Positions 1-7,888 of a stretch of 64,000 bases of DNA are shown here, in pieces (positions within the stretch are counted from its first letter, which is position 1; every line of letters begins with the position of its first letter). The position numbers and the translations under genes were made by a program. The DNA comes from Paenibacillus sp. An7 (GTDB taxonomy: Bacteria > Bacillota > Bacilli > Paenibacillales > Paenibacillaceae): NCBI RefSeq assembly GCF_009870785.1, contig NZ_WTWX01000004.1, forward strand, positions 241,090 to 305,089, written 5' to 3'. The notes under the pieces are model-generated. The model was not told the DNA's origin. It was given only the letters and a program-made list of their open reading frames with translations, and did no database searches.

Positions 1-2
1 CA

Positions 3-833
3 GAAGCCTTGCAAAAACGTGGATACTCTGCAGATGGTCTTCATGGTGACCTTTCTCAAAATCAACGTGATGCTGTAATGCGTAAATTCCGTGATGGAAG
101 CATTGATGTACTCGTAGCTACAGACGTAGCAGCTCGGGGACTTGACGTTTCTGGTGTAACGCATGTAATTAACTTTGACCTTCCGCAAGATCCTGAGAGC
201 TATGTTCACCGTATTGGTCGTACAGGCCGTGCAGGTAAAGAAGGTGCAGCTTACTCTTTCGTGACTCCGCGTGAGATTGATCATCTGCACTTCATCGAGC
301 GTGTAACTCGTCACCGTATTCCGCGTAAACCGCTTCCTACACTTGCAGAAGCAATTGAAGGTAAACAACGCGTAACAGCAGAGCGTCTTCTTGATATTGT
401 ACAAGATGGCGAACTGAACGAGTACAAAGGAATTGCGATTCAAATGCTCGAGCAGTACGACTCTGTACAACTCTTGTCTGCAGCTCTTAAACTCCTTACA
501 GGAGACAAGAAAGATGCAGCAGTTGAACTTACACCTGAGGATCCGATTCGTGCTAAACGTCGTAAACCAGATGTTCGTTCTAGTGGACGTAAGCCTTCTG
601 GCAGCTACGGTGGTAATCGTAGTGGTGGATACAACCGCAGTGGTAGCGGTAGTGGAAGCAGCAGCAACCGAGGCGGATACAGCAGTGGTGGACGTAAAGA
701 AGGCGGATATAATCGTGACCGCGATCGCGATCGCAGTAAACCGCGTTCATACAGCAACAATAACAGCACTACTGGTAGCAGCAACAATAGCGGTGAGCGT
801 AGACCTCGTCGTGAAGATTCTTCATTTGAATAA
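3..833 (+). CDS. cshA: DEAD-box RNA helicase, C-terminal part (CshA-like, 5' truncated)
   Basis: Only the C-terminal half of this ATP-dependent RNA helicase is present; the frame is open to the left edge, so the true start lies outside. The visible part carries the second RecA domain with motif V ([11 protein letters not shown]) and motif VI ([13 protein letters not shown]). A CshA-type dimerisation region follows (about residues 100-175), then a low-complexity tail rich in Gly, Ser, Arg, Asn and Tyr with RGG/GGY-like repeats that should bind RNA. In Bacillales CshA works in cold adaptation, ribosome assembly and the RNA degradosome. The repetitive tail also gives long meaningless open frames on both other frames. 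It is followed by a bidirectional terminator. Confidence is high for DEAD-box, moderate for CshA rather than a paralogue. Confidence 0.88.
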   Translation, partial: EALQKRGYSADGLHGDLSQNQRDAVMRKFRDGSIDVLVATDVAARGLDVSGVTHVINFDLPQDPESYVHRIGRTGRAGKEGAAYSFVTPREIDHLHFIERVTRHRIPRKPLPTLAEAIEGKQRVTAERLLDIVQDGELNEYKGIAIQMLEQYDSVQLLSAALKLLTGDKKDAAVELTPEDPIRAKRRKPDVRSSGRKPSGSYGGNRSGGYNRSGSGSGSSSNRGGYSSGGRKEGGYNRDRDRDRSKPRSYSNNNSTTGSSNNSGERRPRREDSSFE

Positions 834-845
834 GATACAAAAAGA

Positions 846-873
846 AGACGAAGCATATGATGCTTCGTCTTTT
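846..873. terminator. Bidirectional intrinsic terminator
   Basis: A perfect 10-bp stem (846-855 with 861-870) around a 5-nt loop. It is followed by a T-rich run on the plus strand and by a T-rich run on the minus strand. It sits between the converging helicase gene and the YjcZ-like gene and probably serves both. Confidence 0.85.
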
Positions 874-880
874 CTGTTAT

Positions 881-1006
881 TTAACAGAAAAAGGTTTTAG
901 AAATAATGACAAGCAGGATGAATAGAACGAGAATCGTACCTGTGGAGAACCATTCAAAACCACCAGTACCACATCCACCAACAACAGGGCCATAGCCGTA
1001 AGACAT
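881..1006 (-). CDS. YjcZ-like tiny membrane protein, 41 aa
   Basis: A 41-residue protein starting MSYGYGPVVGG and ending FFC. It begins with a Gly/Tyr-rich segment (residues 1-16, with one Cys at 12), followed by one hydrophobic helix (about 22-37). This is the layout of the YjcZ / tiny-TM-bacillus sporulation protein family, which is often missed by annotation because of its size. The ATG is preceded by a strong GGGAGGTG ribosome binding site (about 1014-1020 on the minus strand). Family members are usually made in sporulating cells; no sporulation promoter could be confidently assigned here. It shares a bidirectional terminator with the converging helicase gene. Confidence 0.8.
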   Translation of the reverse strand: MSYGYGPVVGGCGTGGFEWFSTGTILVLFILLVIISKTFFC

Positions 1007-1428
1007 CGCTTTCACCTCCCTACGATCAGAAGCTTGCTTTGCTCTGCTACTACACTTTATCCTATGGATGAATTAAGAAATATGACTAGATATATGCCTA
1101 AAGGTATAATAAATAGGCTTATACCTTTAAATTTCAGTAAAATATACATTTTTTTATAAATGGAAAGGCTCGTATTTGCCTGAGATGCTAGCTTTTCATT
1201 ATAGTTATGCGGTATAGTTACTAGTAGAGATCACGAATAACTCTGGATTTTCTGGAGCGGTCAATTTACATTATGAATGGATATTCTTTGCTAACAGAGC
1301 TGCGTTTGCCTTGTATTCATACATAATATAAAGCACTACTCGGATTCGGGAATCCGCATCTAAGATGATACATGGGGTTGAATTTCGGAATAATTGAAAT
1401 TTTTCCTGTGTGTAAGGAGGAGAAAAAT
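1007..1428. other. Intergenic stretch between divergent genes, no gene seen
   Basis: An AT-rich region between the YjcZ-like gene and the DUF624 gene. It contains a 9-bp inverted repeat (1099-1107 with 1118-1126) and a short palindrome near 1341-1356. No ORF with a ribosome binding site and no recognisable RNA was found. It presumably holds the promoters of both divergent genes. Confidence 0.5.
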
Positions 1429-2205
1429 TTGGAGTTTAAGGGAGCAATGGGAGGCATTTATCGCCTTACGGAATGGATCACTAGATTTGCAGGGGCTAAC
1501 CTGTTATGGGTACTCTGTGCTTCACCATTCTTTTTCTTTACGATTGTGAAGATTCTCGTTTTGGGGCAAGGAATGACGAATGAATCGCTGCAAATGAACT
1601 GGGCCATCGCAGTCGTGGCACCGTTTACATTCTTTCCTGCGACAGCAGCCTTATTTGGTGTAGTTCGTAAATGGGTCATGGGGGATGCTGATGTCCCTGT
1701 ATTCAAAACCTTTTTTGCCGGTTACAAAGATAACTTTAAGCAAAGTATGTTAGGTGGTATTTTCTATACTATTCTATTTGTTGTAATGTATTTGGATTAT
1801 ACCGTATACATGACACAATTTAAGAATTTGCAGTTAATTGGTATTATTATGCTGATTCTATTACTATTACTTGGTGTTTCTATGTTTAACTTCTTTTCGA
1901 TGGTGGTCCATTATCACATGTCGATTGGACTCATCATTAAGAATGCTGTGCTCATTACGTTAATCCGTCCCTTCCGCGTATTCTCAACTCTGCTTGGAGC
2001 GGGATTAGTAACTTATATTGGTGCACAGTATCCAGCATTGTTCTTTTTCTTTATTGGCAGCATCATTGCATGGTTTGCTTTCTTTAATTTCTACGCTACT
2101 TTCACCAAAATGCAGGAACAAATAGAGAAAATGCAAGCAGATCAGGCAGATGAAGAGGGAACTCTTGAAGAACCATCCTCTGAGTCCCGCACAGAATTGA
2201 AATAA
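1429..2205 (+). CDS. DUF624 / YesL-family membrane protein
   Basis: An integral membrane protein of 258 residues. The N-terminus (GGIYRLTEWITRFAGANLLWVL) and the following ATAALFGVVRKWVMGD..VPVFKTFF pattern match the DUF624 (YesL) family. Members are often found beside sugar-uptake and two-component genes, but their function is unknown. There are about five hydrophobic helices and a charged C-terminal tail (EQIEKMQADQADEEG...). I chose the TTG at 1429 because AAGGAGG lies 8 nt upstream; the frame remains open further upstream to an ATG at 1372 that lacks such a site. No sugar locus is adjacent, so its role here is not indicated by context. Confidence 0.72.
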   Translation: MEFKGAMGGIYRLTEWITRFAGANLLWVLCASPFFFFTIVKILVLGQGMTNESLQMNWAIAVVAPFTFFPATAALFGVVRKWVMGDADVPVFKTFFAGYKDNFKQSMLGGIFYTILFVVMYLDYTVYMTQFKNLQLIGIIMLILLLLLGVSMFNFFSMVVHYHMSIGLIIKNAVLITLIRPFRVFSTLLGAGLVTYIGAQYPALFFFFIGSIIAWFAFFNFYATFTKMQEQIEKMQADQADEEGTLEEPSSESRTELK

Positions 2206-2241
2206 GAAGAGTCGTGATGATTAGCATATTCTGTTTTCTTA

Positions 2242-2270
2242 TTTACATTTACATGGAATAGCGCTATAAT
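2242..2270 (+). promoter_or_regulatory. Vegetative (sigma-A) promoter of 6S RNA
   Basis: A -35 box TTTACA (2242-2247) and a perfect -10 box TATAAT (2265-2270) are separated by 17 bp. They predict transcription starting at about 2277, at the 5' end of the 6S-like RNA. Confidence 0.8.
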
Positions 2271-2276
2271 TGTTTC

Positions 2277-2468
2277 TACATCCTGCGGTGTTCGTATCGG
2301 TTATTCGTTGTTTTTGAACCAATGACTATGTCTCGGGAGATCAAACGAGGTGCGGCTGAAACGCCCTGTCTATATGACATGGGGACTTCATAACCAGCTC
2401 TGAGATCACCCACCTGCTATCGCAGGTTCAGAAGACAATATAATCGGACGGCATTTGCGGGAATCCTT
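2277..2468 (+). ncRNA. ssrS: 6S RNA
   Basis: A roughly 190-nt non-coding RNA. Its 5' segment (TCCTGCGGTGTTCG from 2281) pairs with the 3' segment (CGGCATTTGCGGGA, about 2449-2462), as in the closing stem of bacterial 6S RNA. The conserved GGTGTTCG ... CGGCATTTG motif pair is intact. Between them lies a long imperfect hairpin with a central bulge, the open-promoter mimic that 6S RNA uses to bind housekeeping RNA polymerase and release it by pRNA synthesis. A near-consensus sigma-A promoter lies just upstream and an intrinsic terminator just downstream. The exact 3' end is uncertain. Whether this is the 6S-1 or 6S-2 type cannot be decided by eye. Confidence 0.82.
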
Positions 2469-2481
2469 TTCAGGATTTAAG

Positions 2482-2527
2482 AAACATCTCCACGTACTCT
2501 GTAAGGGTGCTTTGAGATGTTTTTTTT
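2482..2527 (+). terminator. Intrinsic terminator after 6S RNA
   Basis: A 9-bp stem (2482-2490 with 2514-2522) followed directly by a run of T. The distal arm overlaps the T tract, as is usual for a U-rich terminator. Confidence 0.75.
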
Positions 2528-2699
2528 AGTTTTATTAGACATGGCGAATAGACAGCAGCTCATTAGTCTTCCCGTTCTAATTACGAATGGATTTTATTAT
2601 AATTACATAGGTTGTTTCTGCTCACTTTTGTTCTGTAATAGAGAATGTTACACTAGATTACAGAAAAAAGGGACGGCTATATATAAAGGGGGAAGAGTC

Positions 2700-3095
2700 T
2701 TGTCACTCAAAAGAACACTTGTCGGTATTATCCGCAGTATGGAAGGAACAAGCGATCGAGCTAAGGATCCCAAAATGAAAACACGTTACTATAACTTGTC
2801 TAGAGACAAAGCATGGGATGAAATTTCCTCTCTAATGAAGAAGATTCCTGGCTACAAAGTACTTCACGAGGTACCTTCTGTTGGTGAAATTACGATGGAG
2901 AAACGCACTACATTTGGCCGTACATTAGATATTACGGTGACTTTAATTCAAGTGACACCTGTCCGTACGGCGGTTGATATTTATTCTGCTTCAAAAGGTT
3001 CATTAGGTGATCTTGGAGCGAACTATCGGATTATACTTCAACTTTTTGATATTATTGATAAGAAGCTCTCCAGGTATAAAGTGACCGGAGAATAA
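2700..3095 (+). CDS. DUF1499 family protein
   Basis: A 131-residue protein of unknown function. The order of features (an alpha segment with W.EI..L....PG.KVL.E, a beta strand around EKRTTFGRTLDITVTL, then VDIYSASKGSLGDLGANYRII) matches the DUF1499 domain, whose hallmark is the VD.RSASR.G..DLG.N.RRI segment. There is no signal peptide or membrane helix, so it is probably cytosolic. I start it at the TTG at 2700, which has AAAGGGGGAAG just upstream. The same frame extends upstream into the 6S terminator, which is not credible as coding sequence. It is followed by a bidirectional terminator. Confidence 0.72.
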   Translation: MSLKRTLVGIIRSMEGTSDRAKDPKMKTRYYNLSRDKAWDEISSLMKKIPGYKVLHEVPSVGEITMEKRTTFGRTLDITVTLIQVTPVRTAVDIYSASKGSLGDLGANYRIILQLFDIIDKKLSRYKVTGE

Positions 3096-3100
3096 AATAA

Positions 3101-3136
3101 AAAGCGAGCAAGGACAAGTCCTCGTTCGCTTTTTTT
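3101..3136. terminator. Bidirectional intrinsic terminator
   Basis: A 13-bp stem with two G-U pairs around a 2-4 nt loop, flanked by A and T runs. It lies between the converging DUF1499 and tpx genes. Confidence 0.85.
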
Positions 3137-3148
3137 GTGTGACAGGTA

Positions 3149-3667
3149 TTACAAAAGTTCTTTTACTGCTTGAATTGCTGCTTCAAAGTTAGGCGGCTCT
3201 GTCATTTCTGCCAGATACTCTACATATGTAATTTTGTCGTTTGCATCAATTACAAAAATAGAACGCATATCAAGTGCGAATTCTTTAATGAGAACACCAT
3301 ATGCTTGGCCAAAGGAGTTCGTTTTGTAATCCGAAAGGGTTACCACTTTATCTACGCCTGCTGCACCGCACCAACGAGCTTGAGCAAAAGGTAGATCTGC
3401 GCTTACTGTTAAGATAACTACATTCTCTCCAAGAGAAGCAGCCTCTTCATTGAAACGGCGAGTTTGTGCATCGCACACACCCGTATCAAGGGAAGGAACG
3501 ACGCTAATCAGTTTGACTTTGCCAGCATAGTCCGAAAGATTTACTTCAGTAAGCAAGTCTTTGTTTAGTGTAAAGTTGGGAGCTTGATCTCCCGCTTTCA
3601 GTTCAGGTCCGATCAGTGTAAGGGGACTACCTTTAAATGTGGCTACGCCACTACGTTCTTGGGACAT
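3149..3667 (-). CDS. tpx: Thiol peroxidase
   Basis: Tpx is a 2-Cys-type peroxiredoxin that reduces lipid and hydrogen peroxides with electrons from thioredoxin; it is cytosolic. The protein has 172 residues, the normal length. It shows the peroxidatic site PSLDTGVC (Cys65) and the resolving Cys100 in ARWCGAAGV, with the 34-residue spacing typical of the family. The N-terminal GSPLTLIG and the SLDTGVC...F.E signature support Tpx rather than AhpC or Bcp. The ATG is preceded by an AAGGAGG site (minus strand, about 3676-3682). It is transcribed divergently from the rhomboid gene and ends at a shared terminator. Confidence 0.95.
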   Translation of the reverse strand: MSQERSGVATFKGSPLTLIGPELKAGDQAPNFTLNKDLLTEVNLSDYAGKVKLISVVPSLDTGVCDAQTRRFNEEAASLGENVVILTVSADLPFAQARWCGAAGVDKVVTLSDYKTNSFGQAYGVLIKEFALDMRSIFVIDANDKITYVEYLAEMTEPPNFEAAIQAVKELL

Positions 3668-3709
3668 CTATGTGTACCTCCTTAAAATTGGTTATCTTCA
3701 TACTTATCT

Positions 3710-3740
3710 ATTATAATCGTATTAGCAAGTTTATGTCCAA
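3710..3740 (-). promoter_or_regulatory. Possible sigma-A promoter of tpx
   Basis: On the minus strand TTGGAC (3735-3740) and a perfect TATAAT (3710-3715) are separated by 19 bp. The spacing is longer than ideal, so the -35 assignment is tentative. It lies about 45 bp upstream of the tpx start codon. Confidence 0.45.
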
Positions 3741-3768
3741 TGCAGGGCATTTAAGAAAGGGTGTAGTT

Positions 3769-4389
3769 ATGATTTTTTTACGTTATGAAAACTGGAAAGG
3801 GTACATAAAGTACTATCCGGTAACTACGTTACTGCTTGCAGCTAACGTCATTATGTTTATGGTATTAGTCTTTAATGGCGGATCGGAGAATCCATATACC
3901 TTATTAAAGTTTGGAGCATTAGCTAATATCCCTCCATTGAATGAGGAAGTATGGCGCTTGTTCGCTTCTATGTTCCTTCATTCTGGATTTAGTCATTTGT
4001 TCTTTAATTGTTTTGCCTTACTGGTATTTGCACCGCCGCTGGAAAGATTACTCGGTTGGTGGAAATATGCTTTTTTATACGTAGCAAGTGGTTTTATTGG
4101 TAATTTGATCACACAGGGTTATTATAATAACCTGTCGTCACCCACGTATGCGGTGGGAGCATCAGGTGCAATCTATGGTGTCTATGGTGCATTTTTATAT
4201 ATAGCTATTTTCCAGCGCAACAAGATGGATGAAGCCTCAAGGAAAGTGATGTATACCATTTTAGGATTCGGTATTATTTTTTCTTTGGGTGTAGCGAATA
4301 TTAATTTAGTTGCTCATTTTGGCGGGCTGATTGCTGGCTTTTTCATATACGGGTTACTAATTAGATTATTTAAACAGAAGCATCGTTGA
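3769..4389 (+). CDS. Rhomboid-family intramembrane serine protease
   Basis: A 206-residue polytopic membrane protein with about six helices. It carries the rhomboid catalytic dyad: Ser132 in the GASGAIYG motif and His183 in LVAHFGG. The HSGFSHLFFN box in helix 2 (His71, His76, Asn80) lines the oxyanion hole. Rhomboids cleave transmembrane helices of substrate proteins inside the bilayer; the substrate here is unknown. I chose the ATG at 3769, with AAAGGGTG upstream, over an in-frame upstream extension that would run into the divergent promoter region. The short form without the TPR tail distinguishes it from B. subtilis GluP. Confidence 0.9.
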   Translation: MIFLRYENWKGYIKYYPVTTLLLAANVIMFMVLVFNGGSENPYTLLKFGALANIPPLNEEVWRLFASMFLHSGFSHLFFNCFALLVFAPPLERLLGWWKYAFLYVASGFIGNLITQGYYNNLSSPTYAVGASGAIYGVYGAFLYIAIFQRNKMDEASRKVMYTILGFGIIFSLGVANINLVAHFGGLIAGFFIYGLLIRLFKQKHR

Positions 4390-4477
4390 TTCATTCGTGC
4401 TTGCATGATACAGTAGAGTCAAGAAGAGCATCCTTGGTATACTTGGATGGTTTTAGTAGATTGGAGCGATTAAACGA

Positions 4478-5389
4478 GTGGAACTACGACAGTTGCAGTA
4501 CTTTTTAAAGGTTGCACAGAAAGAACACGTGACTCAAGCTGCGGAAGAGCTTCATGTAGCTCAATCCGCAGTAAGTCGCCAGATTCATCATCTTGAAGAG
4601 GAACTCGGAGTCGACTTGTTTATGCACAAGGGAAGAAATTTGCAACTTACTCCTGTGGGACAATTATTCTGTAAAAGAGTAGAGGGAATTCTTAAGGACT
4701 TGGATCGGGCTGTTGGTGAGGTACATGAATTTTCGGACCCAGAAAAAGGGGAAATTCGTATTGGTTTCCCGCATAGTCTTGGTATTCACCTTATTCCTTC
4801 TGTCGTTTCGGAGTTTAGAAAGCGCTATCCTAATGTGAAATTTAAGTTTAAACAAGGTATGTACCCAACATTGATTAGAGATGTATTATCTTCAGAAGTA
4901 GATCTAGCGTTTATTTCTCCTTTTCCTGAAAAACATGAGCAGATCGGCGGGGATGTCGTTCTTACAGAAGAGTTGTATGCCATTTTACCACAAAACCACC
5001 CGCTTGCTGGAGAAGAAACCATTCGATTGGAACAATTAAAGGAAGATAAGTTTATCTTATTTAGCAAAGGTTATTCTCTAAGGCCGATCGTATGGCATGC
5101 TTGTTTAGAAGCAGGATTTACTCCGAGGATTGCATTTGAAGGTGAAGAGACAGATGCTATACGCGGTCTTGTAGCAGCTGGAATGGGTGTGAGTGTTCTT
5201 CCGGAAATGGCTTTATTTCAAACTAACCCGCTTCAACCTGCTAGAGTAAGATTATCAAGCCCGAGAGTAACTCGTTCTATCGGACTGATTCATCGAAATG
5301 ATGAGAAGTTGCCTCTGGTTGCGCAGTCTTTCCGGTCATTTTTACTTGATTACTTTGGCTTAGAAAATAACAAAACCCCAGTCAATTAA
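4478..5389 (+). CDS. LysR-type transcriptional regulator (GltC-like)
   Basis: A 303-residue DNA-binding regulator. A winged helix-turn-helix occupies residues 1-60 (MELRQLQYFLKVAQKEHVTQAAEELHVAQSAVSRQI pattern). A type-2 periplasmic-binding-protein effector domain follows from about residue 90 to 295. From memory the whole sequence resembles B. subtilis GltC, the activator of glutamate synthase genes, including the GEIRIGFPHSLG and GLVAAGMGVSVLPE segments. No gltAB genes are present in this window, so a different target is possible. The start is GTG with GGAG 11 nt upstream. The stop codon lies in the loop of the terminator hairpin. Confidence 0.85.
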   Translation: MELRQLQYFLKVAQKEHVTQAAEELHVAQSAVSRQIHHLEEELGVDLFMHKGRNLQLTPVGQLFCKRVEGILKDLDRAVGEVHEFSDPEKGEIRIGFPHSLGIHLIPSVVSEFRKRYPNVKFKFKQGMYPTLIRDVLSSEVDLAFISPFPEKHEQIGGDVVLTEELYAILPQNHPLAGEETIRLEQLKEDKFILFSKGYSLRPIVWHACLEAGFTPRIAFEGEETDAIRGLVAAGMGVSVLPEMALFQTNPLQPARVRLSSPRVTRSIGLIHRNDEKLPLVAQSFRSFLLDYFGLENNKTPVN

Positions 5390-5399
5390 GACTGGGGTT
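5374..5399. terminator. Bidirectional intrinsic terminator overlapping the LysR stop codon
   Basis: A perfect 10-bp stem (5374-5383 with 5390-5399) whose loop contains the TAA stop of the LysR gene. It also serves the converging metallopeptidase gene. Confidence 0.8.
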
Positions 5400-5411
5400 C
5401 TTATATATTTA

Positions 5412-6086
5412 CTATTCACGGTTACTTGTGAAGATCGCAATGTATCTAATAAGCTCAAGTAGAGAGATAAGAGCAGCTGCTACATAAGTCAGGGCTGCGG
5501 CATTAAGAACTTTACCAACACCACGTTCTTCTTCCCTCTGAATAAAGCCTTCTTGTACAATAATGTCGCGAGCACGGTTACTGGCATTAAATTCAACAGG
5601 AAGGGTAATCAATTGAAAAGCTACCGTTACCGAGAAGAAAATGATACCAAGACCAATTAAATTAAGTGCATTAAAGAAAAATCCACCCAAAATAAGAAAT
5701 GGTGCAATACCGGATGCAAAGTTCACGACTGGGAAAATTCTGTGACGCAATACGAGCATTGGATAATGTTCTTTATGCTGAATCGCGTGACCCACCTCGT
5801 GAGATGCAACAGAAACGGCTGAAATGGATCTTTCGTAATATACTGGCTCTGACAGACGAACCACACGGTGAATCGGGTCATAGTGGTCAGAAAGAGCTCC
5901 ACGCACAGGCTCAATCGGTACATCATGAAGTCCATTTAGATCGAGCATGCGTCTTGCAACATCATAGCCCGTCATTCCTGTTGTGTTTTCCACTTTAGCC
6001 CATTTGTTAAAAGTACCTTTTACTCGGAACTGGGCCCAAAGTGACAATATAAATGCAACAATAATTAGAACATACAGAAATCCCAT
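5412..6086 (-). CDS. YugP-like zinc metallopeptidase (membrane)
   Basis: A 224-residue membrane protein of the neutral zinc metallopeptidase 2 (YugP) family. There is an N-terminal helix (1-20), then a cytosolic or surface segment with GMTGYDVARRMLD and LSDHYDP, both typical of YugP. The zinc site HEVGH (His96, Glu97, His100) is intact, and two or three C-terminal helices follow. The ATG is preceded by GGAGG. The biological substrate of this family is unknown. The MerR regulator directly upstream on the same strand, 28 bp away, may be co-transcribed. Confidence 0.85.
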   Translation of the reverse strand: MGFLYVLIIVAFILSLWAQFRVKGTFNKWAKVENTTGMTGYDVARRMLDLNGLHDVPIEPVRGALSDHYDPIHRVVRLSEPVYYERSISAVSVASHEVGHAIQHKEHYPMLVLRHRIFPVVNFASGIAPFLILGGFFFNALNLIGLGIIFFSVTVAFQLITLPVEFNASNRARDIIVQEGFIQREEERGVGKVLNAAALTYVAAALISLLELIRYIAIFTSNRE

Positions 6087-6114
6087 AAACTTACCTCCAT
6101 ATTATTATAAATAA

Positions 6115-6564
6115 CTACATCATGGAGCTTTCAAGCAAAATTTTCAGTGCTTCCATACAAGCCGCACTTTTCGTTAATAACCCTGCAACGACTTTGCGCT
6201 GATGGGTTGGTTTCATGTCTTGAAGGAGTGGTTTCAGTTCGTTCATTTCTCGTTCAAGCTGCTGTACATGAATTTCCAGACTGTTAAGTTTGCTTGTAAC
6301 CTGCTCATTTGAGGAAACGGAGCTCCATTTTTCTAAAGACTGTTTAATCTCTTCGAGACTATACTTCTCTAGTTTCATCTGGATAATACGTTCGAGACGA
6401 GACAAGGTTTCATGAGTGTATAATCTATAGTTTTTTTGTGTACGTTGCTCTGGCGTGATTAGCCCAAGCTTCGTGTAATAGTCAATCGTACGTTCACTGA
6501 CACCGGCAGCTTTCGACAATTCACCGATTCGATACAGTTTCATATCCCCATCGAGAACACTCAC
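6115..6564 (-). CDS. MerR-family transcriptional regulator
   Basis: A small regulator with an N-terminal MerR winged helix-turn-helix (LYRIGELSKAAGVSERTIDYYTKLGLI). A long coiled-coil dimerisation helix follows (about residues 70-115), and the C-terminal part has no recognisable ligand domain; one Cys lies near residue 136. The frame begins at a GTG at 6564, but the ATG at 6543 would give the family-typical MKLYRIGEL start. Neither has a strong ribosome binding site, so the start is open. It lies immediately upstream of the YugP-like gene on the same strand, suggesting shared transcription. No metal-binding motif of the MerR/ZntR type is visible. Confidence 0.82.
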   Translation of the reverse strand: MSVLDGDMKLYRIGELSKAAGVSERTIDYYTKLGLITPEQRTQKNYRLYTHETLSRLERIIQMKLEKYSLEEIKQSLEKWSSVSSNEQVTSKLNSLEIHVQQLEREMNELKPLLQDMKPTHQRKVVAGLLTKSAACMEALKILLESSMM

Positions 6565-6841
6565 CTTTCCCTATTCAATAAACAATATGATACATGAAGA
6601 AGAACCGTACAGTCAAACGTTACACTTTTTAGGTCCTTATATACACTTGCTCTCATATTAGTCAAAAAAATAAACGAAAGTGGTAACGATTTCATAAAAA
6701 TATATACATTGTAATAATAATATGGTAATGATTATAATCTTGATGATAATTAATTTCTTATTGGTTGTTAATTTATATGACATATATGTTTCGATTTATA
6801 AAAATGATGGACCTATGCGAAAAGGACAGGGGGCAGGAGAT

Positions 6842-7888
6842 ATGGATAACCTGGAAGATGTGGATTCCGCCTTTACACTAAAGCAAGCTCGCATGAAGAG
6901 ACAAGAGGAATTACAGAATGAGATAGATCAAATAAGTATACTGGATTGGTATCGACGCGTTAATGATTTGCATGATGCCATCGCGACAAAAGCGATCGAG
7001 CTTACAGAAAAAGAAATGTGGAAGGAGGGGTATGGCCTGGCCCCCGTTCCTTATGCTTTCGTTGTATTTGGAAGTTCTGGAAGAAGAGAAGCTACGCTAT
7101 GGAGCGATCAGGATAACGGACTTATTATTAGTGACAAAGAGCATCCAGACAAAGAACGTTTTTTCAAAGAGTTTGGTATAAGACTAAGTAATATGCTGGA
7201 GTCAGCAGGTTATGCTAAATGTGAAGGAAAAGTAATGTGTTCTGAAGCGTTATGGGCGAGAACGCTCTCTTCCTGGAGAGAGCAGCTTAGTGAATGGTCG
7301 AATGACTTACAATGGGAACCGGTACGCTACTATATTATTGCTGCTGATATGAGGCATGTTGCGGGGGATCTCACGTTATCCCATCAGTTTCAGAAATATT
7401 ATTCTTTCCTATTTGAATCCACGCCTGATCTGGCTGCGGCTGTATTACGTAACACGGTAAGGCATAAGGCTACTTTAAATATCCTTGGCCAAGTCGTGAA
7501 GGAACGTTTTGGGGAGCATGCTGGAGGATTTGATGTGAAATACGGTATGTATATTCCGCTTGTGAACAGCGGGCGCTATTTCGCTTTACAGAACGGTCTG
7601 AAAGAGACAAATACACTTCAGCGCTTAAAGAAACTTTCGACTCTCGAAGCAGCTCCGTCCAGCCTTATTGAACCATGTGAGAAAGCATTCTTGATTGCAC
7701 TGCATTTAAGAAGAAGCGCTCAGATGAAGGAAGATCATAGTGTGCTATCAAGCAGCGGATATATTGATCAAGATCAGTTAAGAGATAAAGACACGTTATA
7801 TAAACTGAGAATAGGACTGTCTGCTGTGAAGAAAATTCACCGGAATCTGCAAAGACAACTTCGGTTTGTCGAGAGGGGCCGTCTATGA
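6842..7888 (+). CDS. DUF294 nucleotidyltransferase-like protein
   Basis: A 348-residue protein. An N-terminal helical region is followed by a nucleotidyltransferase-fold motif GSSGRREATLWSDQDNG (residues 77-93, with acidic residues Asp89 and Asp91) as in the DUF294 family. The C-terminal domain resembles DUF294_C (RNTVRHKATLN... region). Members often carry CBS and cNMP domains; here these are absent. A role in nucleotidyl transfer to an unknown target is inferred from the fold. The start at ATG 6842 follows a purine-rich ACAGGGGGCAGGAG stretch; earlier in-frame ATGs lie in AT-rich sequence without a site. It overlaps the exonuclease gene by 4 bp (ATGA), implying translational coupling. Confidence 0.72.
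   Translation: MDNLEDVDSAFTLKQARMKRQEELQNEIDQISILDWYRRVNDLHDAIATKAIELTEKEMWKEGYGLAPVPYAFVVFGSSGRREATLWSDQDNGLIISDKEHPDKERFFKEFGIRLSNMLESAGYAKCEGKVMCSEALWARTLSSWREQLSEWSNDLQWEPVRYYIIAADMRHVAGDLTLSHQFQKYYSFLFESTPDLAAAVLRNTVRHKATLNILGQVVKERFGEHAGGFDVKYGMYIPLVNSGRYFALQNGLKETNTLQRLKKLSTLEAAPSSLIEPCEKAFLIALHLRRSAQMKEDHSVLSSSGYIDQDQLRDKDTLYKLRIGLSAVKKIHRNLQRQLRFVERGRL

Noticed and set aside
433..900. Long open frames on other frames and the opposite strand over the helicase tail
   Set aside because: They are produced by the Gly/Ser/Arg-rich repeats of the helicase C-terminus; they have no ribosome binding site and give low-complexity translations.
2517..2699. N-terminal extension of the DUF1499 protein
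   Set aside because: It would start inside the 6S RNA terminator and has no ribosome binding site; the TTG at 2700 has one and matches the domain start.
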